Origin: SZUA-430 sp034440175
GTDB lineage: Bacteria > Pseudomonadota > Alphaproteobacteria > Micropepsales > Micropepsaceae
NCBI GenBank assembly: GCA_034440175.1
Contig: JAWXBO010000003.1
Location: 1 to 64,000 of the forward strand
Direction of reading: 5' to 3'
Length of the DNA stretch: 64,000 bases
Part shown: one piece after another, positions 32,047 through 41,144 of the stretch
Numbering within the stretch: position 1 is the stretch's first letter
How the letters are laid out: each line of letters begins with the position of its first letter
Translations under genes and position numbers: made by a program
The notes under the pieces: model-generated
Database searches by the model: none
Seen by the model: the letters and a program-made list of their open reading frames with translations, nothing else
Told to the model about the DNA's origin: nothing

Positions 32047-34335
32047 TTAGTTGTCTAATGTTGAAAACATCGAACGAAGTCCGGCATCTTCAAGCGCGCC
32101 CGGCCGATCTGAATCCGCGCCTTCGTACCCATCGTAACCGTCCTCATGCGCCTCCTTTTCATCGAGCTCTATGCGTCGCTCCAAGATCAGGTTACTTAGG
32201 TGGCGAGAACTCGAGCCGCTCCATGATGTCAATTCGTCAAGCTCTGATTCAAATTGATCAAGATCCATCGACGAGCCAATTTCGTTGATAACGTCAGATG
32301 CATTCCCAATCAGACCATCGATAAGCGCATTGACGATCTCTATCGCCCTCTCGGATCCGAGACTGGGATTTTTGTCCAAGAACACCGTGAGCATATTCAG
32401 TTCGGGTGCATCAAGATATTCGTAATCGCTAGCGAGCCTCTCGAACATTCGATGCCTCAAGGCTTCCAGCACCTCGTTGTAGTTCGGCAAATCCTGATAC
32501 GCGATTCCACTGACGGTGGAGTAAAGATCGATTGCCGTCTCGACCTCCGGCTCGTGCAGCGGCTCAATGCGTATCCGGCGAGATAAGGCATTGGCACAGA
32601 TCGCAATTTGGCTAGACTTGGTCACGAGCCACCAACGTAGCACCAGATCCAGTCGAGCGAGCAGCGAGAGCCCCTCCTTCGATTGCAATTTTCGATTTTG
32701 CGCATCCAAACGAGTGTGCTGTTCTGGTAGCTCCACTAGCGAAGTGGCGGCTTTTGCCAAGCCCGAGGTCATGTTGCCATCGAGCACTGGATGCTTCGCA
32801 GCGTGGACAGCAAGATAGTCCCACACTAACGCAGCTTGCCGAGACTCCGACAGGTTCTGCAAAACGTAGTGGGGAAAGCTGGTCCCAATCAGGGCGTTGT
32901 CAAGAAAGTCCCGTATGGACGGGTTAACGAAACTAACGGTCGCATTTGCTACATAGATGAACGAATTGGAAGTCTCGCGCATCGCACGAGTAAAATCATC
33001 GTGGTCAGTTGAAAACCTGTGATCCTGTGCTTCTGCACGGTACACCAACCAAAAACCCCGCTCCAAATCGGTGACGCTGGTTCTTTCTGGAAGAAAGAAC
33101 AACGTTGCCACCAGCGACCTCCCCTTGCGCGACAAGTGCTCCCGAAAAGCATAGCTCCAGATCAGTTGTGGGTAGTCGAGATTGTTTACAATCCAATCGC
33201 GGTAGCGATCTGCTGCAACTTTACCAATGTCCGGACTCGTAATGAGAAATTCGATCAGTCGAGGGCTGAAATTCTTGTGATCAATTATCTTTATGAAAAA
33301 ATCGTCGCTAAGCAACGCTCCACGATGCGCCGAACTCAAGCCCGAGAAATAAATGTGGTTGTAGAGTATTTTTGCCTTCACCTCCCGAGTATACGTTGAA
33401 ATATCAAGAATGTACTTCCGAACTTCCACGAAGTTGTTACTGATTTTCTCCGAAGCGATACTTGCTTGATTCAGAATGTACTCCCGACTAGTGAGGACGA
33501 ACCGCGAGTTTGGCGATCCTTGCACACGAGAAATGAACCCCATTAGCTTTGCATCGTCTCGCTGGAGCGACTCTGGCGTGAGACGAATCTGCCCGAGAAA
33601 ATCGTCGAAGAAAAAAATCTGACGCTTGGTCACATCGTACACATCCAGCGCTTCGTCGAAGCTTTCGACCGCAAACAACTCCCAACTGTCCTGCATGTGC
33701 AGCCACGCGATCAATCGCGCCAACGTTGTCTTTCCCACGCCAGGACCGCCGGATACAATTAGAAGGCGATGCTTGTCCAACACGCCCAACGCTTGCGACA
33801 CACTTCGGTTCATTGCGAAGATGCGAACTGCCCGTTCTATCCTCTGCGCCTCGTCCGTTGATCGAACATATGTTGCATTGTGAAGTATACGTTGCAGCAC
33901 CGGTGTGCTGCTCATCCAAAGCTTGAAGTGCTGTTGCTCTACCTTGGGATGACGGCCAAGCAGGTTGTTCAGTTGCTCCGCACCCAAGATGTCTGCTTGA
34001 TCTAGATGCGGCGCGAACAGTTGCGCGATTTCGGCTTTGTTGTCAGGGGTCAAGCTCACCGTCGTTGCCAAAATATATCGCTGCGGTTTTAGTCGATCAA
34101 CCTTCGGACGTTCGTTGCTGAGGTTTGAAAGCAGTTTTCTATAGCCACTGTCACGATAGTGCTTCGCCTGGACAATGATCTTGCCGATTTGCGCACTTGA
34201 ATGTCGAAGGTCTATTCCCCCGTCTCGACCTCGTGCGAAACTCTCGAATACAAGGTTCAATTCGCCTTGCAGCAAGTCTCGAACAAGATCCTCCAGGTCC
34301 GTCGGTGAGAGGCTTCTGAAATCGTACGAACTCAT
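32047..34335 (-). CDS. Mrr-like nuclease fused to a STAND NTPase (nSTAND3-like), candidate antiviral protein
   Basis: 762 residues from MSSYDFRSLSPTDLEDLV. Residues 1-140 form a restriction-endonuclease fold: a RDGGID acid (D42) and QAK (Q56-K58) after IIV, the Mrr-type D-x(n)-QxK site. A P-loop NTPase follows, with GGPGVGKTT (196-204) and FFFDDF (D244-D245), then about 450 residues of helical C-terminus suited to a sensor. This layout matches STAND proteins with nuclease effectors, many of which are antiphage sensors (Avs). It lies downstream of the caspase gene with a 109-bp gap and the same direction, so the two probably act together. The stretch looks more A+T-rich than its flanks. Homology supports the 34335 start; the frame is open to 34593. 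Confidence 0.82.
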   Translation of the reverse strand: MSSYDFRSLSPTDLEDLVRDLLQGELNLVFESFARGRDGGIDLRHSSAQIGKIIVQAKHYRDSGYRKLLSNLSNERPKVDRLKPQRYILATTVSLTPDNKAEIAQLFAPHLDQADILGAEQLNNLLGRHPKVEQQHFKLWMSSTPVLQRILHNATYVRSTDEAQRIERAVRIFAMNRSVSQALGVLDKHRLLIVSGGPGVGKTTLARLIAWLHMQDSWELFAVESFDEALDVYDVTKRQIFFFDDFLGQIRLTPESLQRDDAKLMGFISRVQGSPNSRFVLTSREYILNQASIASEKISNNFVEVRKYILDISTYTREVKAKILYNHIYFSGLSSAHRGALLSDDFFIKIIDHKNFSPRLIEFLITSPDIGKVAADRYRDWIVNNLDYPQLIWSYAFREHLSRKGRSLVATLFFLPERTSVTDLERGFWLVYRAEAQDHRFSTDHDDFTRAMRETSNSFIYVANATVSFVNPSIRDFLDNALIGTSFPHYVLQNLSESRQAALVWDYLAVHAAKHPVLDGNMTSGLAKAATSLVELPEQHTRLDAQNRKLQSKEGLSLLARLDLVLRWWLVTKSSQIAICANALSRRIRIEPLHEPEVETAIDLYSTVSGIAYQDLPNYNEVLEALRHRMFERLASDYEYLDAPELNMLTVFLDKNPSLGSERAIEIVNALIDGLIGNASDVINEIGSSMDLDQFESELDELTSWSGSSSRHLSNLILERRIELDEKEAHEDGYDGYEGADSDRPGALEDAGLRSMFSTLDN

Positions 34336-34444
34336 AAACTGCCTCCAGAATACGGCGACCGACAATCGCGTCCGCACGGGTCTTTCTGAAACCGCACCTG
34401 AGGCGCACCCCCGAATCGTTCGAGAGGTTTCTTCGGCGCCACCT

Positions 34445-35905
34445 TCACCTTTTGCGCACTGAGTAGCCGATCGGGAAAAGCAACTTGCCGCCTGCAGCCT
34501 CCGCAGGTGTAACGGTAATTCGGAGATTGCGAGCAGGAACCAAGAGTTGCTTCGACAGCAGTCGCTCCAAACGCTCACTCGAGTAATCGCCATAAGTCCT
34601 CTTGTCCGGATGGTCTGCTGCTAGTTCGTCATCGACGGAATGAAGAACGTCAGCGCCACCGATGTACACGGACTCCACACGATACTGTGCCCCCACGCTC
34701 TTCGCACCCACAGAAACCGCCAGGTTGTGATTTCGGCCTGGGACGGAATGGAAATCGCCCCCCGCCGCAACTAGGGCTTCCGATAAGAAATTGAAACTGT
34801 CCTTAAACTCTGTAAGTTTCTGCAGGTCGAACAATTCTTCGAAGAACTTCCCCTTGATCTCGTTGCGAAGCCTGGCATGCTTATCAAAGAAGACTTCGAA
34901 CAACATGCCATCTAGGATTGCCTTGCGTCCCCCCTTTGGGTATCCGGCGGTTGCTGAAAGAAAGTCCTTCACGCATCCTTCGGCCGAATACGCACCACCG
35001 CATGCTGCCTGATAGACGTTTCTGCCAACGACGAAAAGATTGTGCGGATTCATCTTCAATACGGTTGTCGCGGTGAGTCCCTCAAGCGCCTTATTCTGCG
35101 CGGTGAAATTGTAGGTTTTCAGGCCCTGCACGACCAAGTGCGAAGCCTTGGCCGTATCGACGACGAAGAGCGCATCAGCGAGCGAAGCATCAGGGTAGTC
35201 TTGAAGCACTCGGCCAAGGCTCATGTTGAAAAAGAAGTTTCCGGAGAGCGATGTGTGCTCCCATGAAATTTGTTTCCCCGTCGTCTCAGCCGCAACTGTA
35301 TTCCGCACCTGCTTGAACATGGTCTCGATGGGCAAATCCGGTTCATCGATGTGCTGCAGAAGCGCCGCCGTATATGAACCGTTCTTACCACCACCATCAT
35401 ATGCATATTGCCCTGGCGAAGTGGCGAAGCCAATAATGGTTCCCTTCGGCGCATAAACTGAGGCAAGGCCGCGAACATATTGAGACCGCTTCCAGGCGCG
35501 CTCCCACGGGTTGTCGCGACATGCGTCGAGCACCACGATCTTTGTGCTAGCGGGAGACTTATCCAATACTTCGATAACGTGATCGAGTGATAGTGATGAG
35601 TGTTTCGCATCGGTCTCATCATCAATATCTGTATCCAACGCCATCAGATAATTGCTGCCGTCAATTTGCATCCCATGGCCCGCAAAGAAAAACAGGCCGA
35701 CTTCCTTGTCTTTGAGCTGATCTCGAAACACCTTCAGAGCTTTGCCCATATCGCCCCGAGAAGCCTCGGTGATAAGAATCACGTCAAACCCGTACTTGCG
35801 CAGCTTGGCGCCAATGTCTTTTGCATCGTTTGCAGCATTTTTCAGTGCCGCACTGCCGGGATAGGCCGCGTTGCCAATCACAAGGGCGGTCATTTTGCAC
35901 GTCAC
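34445..35905 (-). CDS. Caspase-like (C14) protease with a C-terminal domain of unknown function
   Basis: 486 residues. The N-terminal 230 or so form a caspase/metacaspase domain: ALVIGNAAYPGSAALKNAANDAKDIGAKL, catalytic His77 in FFFAGHGMQ and Cys129 in VLDACRDNPW, then IGFATSPGQYAYDGG and GSYTAALLQHI. The remaining 250 residues have no recognised motif and contain a CVKDFLSATAGYPKGG stretch. Bacterial caspases are proteolytic effectors in several defence systems. No signal peptide is seen, so it should act in the cytosol. Start M1 or M5 (MTALVIGN) is open. It is first of two genes with the nuclease-STAND gene. Confidence 0.85.
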   Translation of the reverse strand: MTCKMTALVIGNAAYPGSAALKNAANDAKDIGAKLRKYGFDVILITEASRGDMGKALKVFRDQLKDKEVGLFFFAGHGMQIDGSNYLMALDTDIDDETDAKHSSLSLDHVIEVLDKSPASTKIVVLDACRDNPWERAWKRSQYVRGLASVYAPKGTIIGFATSPGQYAYDGGGKNGSYTAALLQHIDEPDLPIETMFKQVRNTVAAETTGKQISWEHTSLSGNFFFNMSLGRVLQDYPDASLADALFVVDTAKASHLVVQGLKTYNFTAQNKALEGLTATTVLKMNPHNLFVVGRNVYQAACGGAYSAEGCVKDFLSATAGYPKGGRKAILDGMLFEVFFDKHARLRNEIKGKFFEELFDLQKLTEFKDSFNFLSEALVAAGGDFHSVPGRNHNLAVSVGAKSVGAQYRVESVYIGGADVLHSVDDELAADHPDKRTYGDYSSERLERLLSKQLLVPARNLRITVTPAEAAGGKLLFPIGYSVRKR

Positions 35906-36164
35906 TATTCTAGACCTTGAAAGTTATTGCGATAACGAACTACTCCCACTCGATCGTTTACGAGGACTCTAACATCTTGAATTGTCCTGACATTTTTATG
36001 CGGTAAAATGTCCATACCGTCACAGATACCGTCAGAAAATCACGCTTTTGAAATTGCTCACTTTATTCCTCGATTTTCGCGGCATGCACTCTGACGGTTC
36101 CATCGTATCAAAGACCGATCGGAACTAGCGTAGACGGATCCGCGAAATTAACAAATTCCGATAT
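35906..36164. other. A+T-rich gene-free region upstream of the caspase gene
   Basis: About 260 bp with no convincing gene. It should hold the caspase promoter. It contains an eight-base inverted repeat (listed separately) and two ACCGTCA words at 36015-36033. The right end abuts the truncated hipA. Confidence 0.5.
35989..36012. promoter_or_regulatory. Inverted repeat upstream of the caspase operon
   Basis: GACATTTT-TATGCGGT-AAAATGTC: eight-base perfect arms around an eight-base spacer, 84 bp before the caspase start. It is a candidate regulator site; no regulator gene is nearby. Confidence 0.4.
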
Positions 36165-36455
36165 TTTAGGGCGCGCATGGTGAGCTCGCTCACTCTGCTC
36201 CGCGCAGACGAAAGTCCGCAATCACGCGAGCGCTGGTCCTACATCCTGCTGGCCGAGGAACTGCGTCGCGTCAGCGCCGACCCGAAACGCGATGCGGCCG
36301 AGCTCTTCCGGCGCATGTGCTTCGACGCTCTGATCTCAAGCATCGACGATCATCCGCGCAACCATGCGGTTATCGCCCCTGATCGCGATTGGCGACTGTC
36401 GCCGGCCTATGACATGACCCCGTCTTCGCCCGTCAGTATCGAGCGCCGAAAGTGA
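36165..36455 (+). pseudogene. hipA remnant (C-terminal kinase segment only)
   Basis: The frame encodes a HipA-family kinase segment: RWSYILLAEELRRVSADPKRDAAELFRRMCFDALISSIDDHPRNHAVI, then WRLSPAYDMTPSSPVSIERR. This covers only the DDHPRNH active-site loop region of a protein normally about 400 residues long. Both the N-terminal portion and everything after the ERR are gone, and homology begins near 36165 at FRARMVSSLTLL. It abuts the epimerase remnant. Confidence 0.8.
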
Positions 36456-36981
36456 TTCCAAATTTGTGGGTGTAAATCTTCGCGCTGCTACCGTTTGCGG
36501 TTGGTCGCCTCGCACGCGTCTTGATCTGACGGTAAACATTTTCGCTGCCAACGCATACGCAAACGGAGTCGTCCGCGTTCACGGCGGTCAACAGAAACGA
36601 CCAAATGTCGTGATCAACGACCTGGTGCGGGCGTATCTTTTGTTGCTCAGCGCGCCGAAGGAGTTGGTTCAGGGAGAAAGCTTTAACGTGGTCGCGTCAA
36701 ACCACAACGTGCTGGAGATCGCTCGTCGAGTAGCGGACGCTGTAAGGCCCGACTGCAAAATCGTCGTAGAGCCGGTTCTGGACCGTCGATCGTACCACGT
36801 GACAGCAGCGAAAATTGCTGAGCGGCTCGGTTTTCGTTGCCGCCTGAGAATCGAGGATGGCGCCCGTCAGATCAGCAACGCCATTCGTGACACCCGCATC
36901 GGCGATCCTTCCGCCTCTGAGTACTTCAATCTCCGCCATCTAGTGGAGATTGGCGCTGTTCGGAAACTTGGGCCATCATGA
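36456..36981 (+). pseudogene. Remnant of an NAD-dependent sugar epimerase/dehydratase
   Basis: About 170 residues correspond to the C-terminal half of an extended SDR: VGVNLRAATVCGWSPRTRLDLTVNIFAANAYANGVVRVHGG, then RPNVVINDLVRAYLLLLSAP and ESFNVVASNHNVLEIARRVADAV. The Rossmann GxxGxxG half and the catalytic YxxxK are missing, so it cannot be an active epimerase. The frame continues upstream into the hipA remnant, marking the junction near 36450. The stop overlaps the GH65 start by 4 bp, so the two were once one operon. Confidence 0.75.
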
Positions 36982-39284
36982 CCTCGCAACGTGATCCATG
37001 CCCGTCCGATAATGGATGGAGGCTTGTCCGCCGAGCGCGCGATCCGCGCGAGGACAAATACTACGAGACCCTGTTCGCCCTGACCAACGGGCGCATTGGT
37101 CTGCGCGCAACGGTCGACTTCGAGGAAACCGAGAGTCAACCAGGTTTCTTTCACTTCGACGCGTACGGACCAGGTCTGACCGTTCCCAGTCATGTCATCA
37201 ACTTGTTCAATCCGGGGTGGTGGCGACTCTACGTAGGCGGCGCACCGTTGGTGCCAACGCGCTGCGGCGTGGTCGAGTTTAGCCAAAGCTTAGACCTTTA
37301 TCGGGCCACAACCCAGTGGTCTGCCGTGCTCACTGACGTTGAAGGGCGGCGCACGCGCGTTTCCCGACAATGGTTCCTCCCGGGCTCGCGGGCAGAGACC
37401 ATTGCGACCCGGACCATCTTGGAACCGCTGAATCACGATGCGCCAATCGCATTTGCTGCGGGCTTCGACTGGCGCGACGGAAATGGCGATTTCGGTGGCA
37501 TGCACCCCAACGTCAGACTCAAATGTCTCGTAGTCGACGAGGCCCACGCGGAGGGGAAAAGGATTGGCGTTAGTGGCGCAATCAATGGTGCAGACCGGCG
37601 GGTCTGGGGAACAATGGCGCTTAGGTCAGACGGCGTAGCCTCGGAACTCGTCGAGAGGGACATCGCCGGCATCATGGTTCGGCTCGACGGGCCCGGCGTC
37701 ATCGACACGCTGGCGACGGTTTCATGCGAGCCCATTTCGAACCGTCTTGCGTCTGCGGCATTCGACGATTTGCAGCAGGACCACGAAGCGATCTGGGCAG
37801 GGCGGTGGGCATGCGCAACAACACTCAGGGGCCCCATGCGGGACGTTGTCGGCCTTCGTTTTGCTCAGTTTCAAATGCTGCAATGCCTAGATCGTCAACG
37901 GCCTTCAACGAACGTCGCCGCACGCGGATTGACTTCCGAGTATCATTCCGGACATTTTTTCTTCAACACCGAATTGTATCTCGGTCCGTGGCTGGCCCTG
38001 GTTGAACCTCGCACGGCTAAGGCGCTCTTGCGTTTTCGCATCGAGACTCTAGGCGAGGCCGAACAGTTTGCGCGCCGCTCGGGGTTCGTGGGCGCGCGTT
38101 TTCCTGAAGAGGCGGATCGTCAAGGTCGTCCAGCTGCGCCGTCGACAATCCGCGATCCGTTCACTGGTGAAACGAGCCGAGAATGGAGCGGCGAGTTGGT
38201 CTTTCACCTCTCGGCCTGCGTGCTTTATTCCTTGGCGGTTTATCTCAGGATGACCGGGGACGCTGAATTTTTCGCGCGCGAATGCATTCCGCTCGTTGCC
38301 CGCACTTCCACGTATCTCGCCGACCTCGTTCGGCTAGATCCGAAAGTGGGCGCGCGCGGTGCTAGAAGTGTTATGTGCTTTGACGAGTTTCACTACCCCG
38401 TCGACCACCATGTCGGTACGAACGGATTGGCGAAATGGGCGCTGGGGTGGAGCGCCGGTGCGCTCGACCGCCTCGAACAAACGGATCCGAGTCGTGCCTC
38501 GGAAATGGATGCCTTGGGCGCCGGATCGGCGGCACGAGCACTGTGGCGCCAGCGCTCCTCGGAGATCTATTTGCCGGCGGCGGATTCACAAGGCGTTTTC
38601 CCCGTCTTTGAGGGCTACTTCGACCTGCCTGATCGTGTTCGCCTCGACGATCCAAGCGGGGGCCTTCCGCGCCTGAGCGATGAGCAAGAGGAGAGCGCCA
38701 ATCGGTTGGAGCCTTTCACCACGAGGCTGACCAAGCAGGCCGATGTCCTGATGCTGCTGACGTTGCTACCCCAGTTCGCTGGTCCAGCGGCGATTGGGAC
38801 CAATCTGGCTTACTACGAGCCAAGAACGGTGCACGGCTCATCCCTCAGTCTTGCACCCCATGCCGTTGCGGCCGGATGGTCCGGCCAGGCTGAACTGCTT
38901 CGGACGCTGCTCGTGCAATCCGCTCGGTACGATTTGGATTTTTCTCCGAGATTGGATTACCGCAACGGAATCCATTTCGGGGCTTGCGCAGGCGCTCTCA
39001 TCGCGCTGGTCTATGGAGCGTGCGGGCTGTCCGGCAAGGGACGAGTGCTGGAAATCCGGCCGTGTATGCCCGCCGCGTGGGAAGAGATCGAAGTGCACCT
39101 GTTCTGGAAGGATTGTGATCTTAAGCTCATCGTCGGTCGGGACTCCGTTGTGATCGAGCACCGCGGAGGCGGAGAGTTGCAAGTTTCGTTTGACGGAGCT
39201 CTCACCAAAATTCAATCGGGCTCAACTACAAGGTTACCCTTACGCCCCGTTCCCGCGACTGCGCAGCACCGAGAGTCGACATGA
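36978..39284 (+). CDS. Glycoside hydrolase family 65-like (disaccharide phosphorylase type) protein
   Basis: 768 residues in GH65 layout: an N-terminal beta-sandwich (DKYYETLFALTNGRIGLRATVDFEE), an (alpha/alpha)6 catalytic barrel with YHSGHFFFNTELYLGPW, and the catalytic-acid region VMCFDEFHYPVDHHVGTNGLAKWAL, where the usual GPDEYH is changed to CFDEFH but the acid Glu remains. LTKQADVLMLL and YYEPRTVHGSSLS follow, the latter close to the phosphate-binding loop. Characterised GH65 enzymes phosphorolyse trehalose, maltose, kojibiose or nigerose. It was co-transcribed with the lost epimerase and may belong to a glycan cluster of which only parts remain. Confidence 0.85.
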   Translation: MTSQRDPCPSDNGWRLVRRARDPREDKYYETLFALTNGRIGLRATVDFEETESQPGFFHFDAYGPGLTVPSHVINLFNPGWWRLYVGGAPLVPTRCGVVEFSQSLDLYRATTQWSAVLTDVEGRRTRVSRQWFLPGSRAETIATRTILEPLNHDAPIAFAAGFDWRDGNGDFGGMHPNVRLKCLVVDEAHAEGKRIGVSGAINGADRRVWGTMALRSDGVASELVERDIAGIMVRLDGPGVIDTLATVSCEPISNRLASAAFDDLQQDHEAIWAGRWACATTLRGPMRDVVGLRFAQFQMLQCLDRQRPSTNVAARGLTSEYHSGHFFFNTELYLGPWLALVEPRTAKALLRFRIETLGEAEQFARRSGFVGARFPEEADRQGRPAAPSTIRDPFTGETSREWSGELVFHLSACVLYSLAVYLRMTGDAEFFARECIPLVARTSTYLADLVRLDPKVGARGARSVMCFDEFHYPVDHHVGTNGLAKWALGWSAGALDRLEQTDPSRASEMDALGAGSAARALWRQRSSEIYLPAADSQGVFPVFEGYFDLPDRVRLDDPSGGLPRLSDEQEESANRLEPFTTRLTKQADVLMLLTLLPQFAGPAAIGTNLAYYEPRTVHGSSLSLAPHAVAAGWSGQAELLRTLLVQSARYDLDFSPRLDYRNGIHFGACAGALIALVYGACGLSGKGRVLEIRPCMPAAWEEIEVHLFWKDCDLKLIVGRDSVVIEHRGGGELQVSFDGALTKIQSGSTTRLPLRPVPATAQHREST

Positions 39285-39421
39285 CACATGTTGAGGCATT
39301 TTTTCCGGCGCAATGGGAGGCGTTGACACGAATCTTGCACGCCCATCCCCAGCGCCATCCGCCAGTTTTGGCAGGGGCGACGTTTCGAAGACCCACGTAT
39401 GGCTGAGGAAGGGGAGCGAGA

Positions 39422-39538
39422 ATGCTCATTCTAGGTGCGCACACATCTCACGACGCCTCCGCCTGCCTAATGCGTGACGGCGAAATCTTGGTTGCCATCG
39501 AGAAGGAACGGCTAGCCCTTCCTATTCACCAAGAATAG
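39422..39538 (+). pseudogene. Carbamoyltransferase (NodU/CmcH-like) N-terminal remnant
   Basis: The frame MLILGAHTSHDASACLMRDG followed by EILVAIEKERL is the start of a NodU/CmcH-type O-carbamoyltransferase, normally about 550 residues or more. Only some 30 codons are left before the IS1380-family element at 39516, which supplies the stop. The preceding 137 bp after GH65 hold no gene, and a GAGCGAGA just before the ATG is a plausible ribosome site. The rest of the gene is not found beyond the insertion. Confidence 0.75.
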
Positions 39539-41144
39539 CGTAGTTGGGGCGCGCGGCGCGACTTTTGATTGCCGGGCGCGTCGCGGTGATCGCGCCGGAT
39601 GATGGCGACGCGGCGTTTCACGATTTATTTTTCTTGGTTGAGGTTTCGACGAAGGGCTCGAAGCGGCGACAGCGCCGCGGCGTTCAAGGTCCCGCGGCGC
39701 AGAGGCGTCCGGCGAGCGCGCGGAAGATGTCGCGCTCGGGACAGGCGGTGGGCAGGAAGACGCGGATGCGCGCCGCGCCTTCCACCACGCGCGCGGCGAT
39801 CTTGATCAGGCGAAGGCGTAGCGTTTTGAACTCCGCGCGGCGCAACGGCGAATGCGCCGGCGCGACGGCGCGCATCGTCAGCAAGAGCCAATAGGCGGCG
39901 GTGTGAAGGACCAGGCGGAACTGGTTGGCCTTGGGATCGCGGCACGAGGTGCGGTCGGAGGCGAGCTGGCTCTTGTGCAACTTGATGAAGTTCTCGGCGT
40001 TGCCCCGCGCGCAATAGAGGGTTTCGTAAAGATGCTTGGCCCCGGCTCTGAGCGAGGTGACGACATAGCGCACGTCGAGGCCCTTGGGCGTCGCCTCGAT
40101 GCGCGCCACAAAGCGCCGCTCCTTGTCCCAGCTCTTGGCGCCGTAGCGAAAGGCCTTGAAGCCGCGGCGTTTGTCTTGGCCCCAGAGCGCGCGTTGCACG
40201 GACACCGCCTCGGCCGCCTCGCGCGTCAGCGCATGAAGCACATCGTTGCCGGCAAAGCCAAAAACGTAGTCGACGCCTTGGTTCTCGCACCATTGCATCG
40301 CCTCGACCCGGCCGTAATGGCTGTCGCCGCGCACCACGATGTGGACCCTGGGCCAGTGCTTGCGGATGCGTCCGATGACATGCTTCAGGACGGTGCGAAC
40401 CTCCGCGCCCGACGGCGTCTTGCCCTCGCGCAGGATCATCGCCACCGGCTTGCCGCTCCCCGCTTCGTAGATATGGATCGGCAGGAAACAGCGCTCGTCG
40501 TAATGGGCGTTGAACAGCGAGAGCTGTTGCTGGCCGTGCACCACGTCGACCGTATCGTCGATGTCGAGCGTGATCGAGGACGGCGCGCGCCGGTAACTGT
40601 CGCAAAACAGATCCACCAGCGCCGCCGCCAGCCGCGCGATCTCGATCTTGGACGGCGCATTCTCCAGCCGCGACATGGTGGGCTGCGAGCACAACGGATC
40701 GCCGCTTTCCGGCGCGCGGCCCACCGCCATCTTGAAGAGCGGATCGTGGCGCAACGAATCGCAGTCGTCGGCGTCCTCGTAGCCCGCCGCAATCGCGAAC
40801 ATCCGCAGCCGAAGCATCTCCTCAAGTGTGTGCTCGATGCGCTCGGGCATGCGCCGGTCGCGAATGCACGATGCAAGGCGGGCGGCAAGACCAAGCTTCT
40901 TCTCGACGCCGCGCAGCACAAGAACGCCGGCATCCGAGGAAAGCTGGCCGCCGTCGAAGCCCACGCTGACTTTTTTGCGCGCAACCGATGGAAGATCGAA
41001 CGGCAATACGATATCTTCGCTCATGACGGGTGTGGCGCTCCTCGATCGACCGATGAATCTGCGTCGCAAACAGAATCATGAATCGAATTGCGGCTTTCCG
41101 CTACACCCGTCGCTCAATTCCGTAACTTGGGTGAATAAGAAGGG
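39516..41144. mobile_element. IS1380-family insertion sequence
   Basis: A 1629-bp element flanked by a 4-bp direct repeat CTAG (39512-39515 and 41145-41148). The ends are inverted repeats: CCCTTCCTATTCACCAAG on the left and CCCTTCTTATTCACCCAAG as the reverse complement of the right end. It carries one transposase on the minus strand. Length, 4-bp duplication and transposase all fit IS1380. The left end interrupts the carbamoyltransferase remnant. Confidence 0.9.
39684..41024 (-). CDS. IS1380 family transposase
   Basis: 446 residues from MSEDIVLPFDLPSVARKKVSVGFDGGQLSSDAGVLVLR. Signature stretches are HDPLFKMAVGR, PTMSRLEN, SITLDIDDTVDVVHGQQQLSLFNAHYDE (first DDE acid region), VVRGDSHYGRVEAMQWCE (second) and YCARGNAENFIKLHK with a terminal Glu (third). 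This is a complete DDE transposase, so the element is probably still mobile. A shorter internal frame on the same strand and a 409-codon antisense frame are shadows. Confidence 0.95.
   Translation of the reverse strand: MSEDIVLPFDLPSVARKKVSVGFDGGQLSSDAGVLVLRGVEKKLGLAARLASCIRDRRMPERIEHTLEEMLRLRMFAIAAGYEDADDCDSLRHDPLFKMAVGRAPESGDPLCSQPTMSRLENAPSKIEIARLAAALVDLFCDSYRRAPSSITLDIDDTVDVVHGQQQLSLFNAHYDERCFLPIHIYEAGSGKPVAMILREGKTPSGAEVRTVLKHVIGRIRKHWPRVHIVVRGDSHYGRVEAMQWCENQGVDYVFGFAGNDVLHALTREAAEAVSVQRALWGQDKRRGFKAFRYGAKSWDKERRFVARIEATPKGLDVRYVVTSLRAGAKHLYETLYCARGNAENFIKLHKSQLASDRTSCRDPKANQFRLVLHTAAYWLLLTMRAVAPAHSPLRRAEFKTLRLRLIKIAARVVEGAARIRVFLPTACPERDIFRALAGRLCAAGP

Noticed and set aside
39852..41081. 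409-codon frame on the plus strand across the IS
   Set aside because: It is antisense to the transposase in a G+C-rich region and has no recognisable domain; the minus-strand transposase accounts for the conservation.
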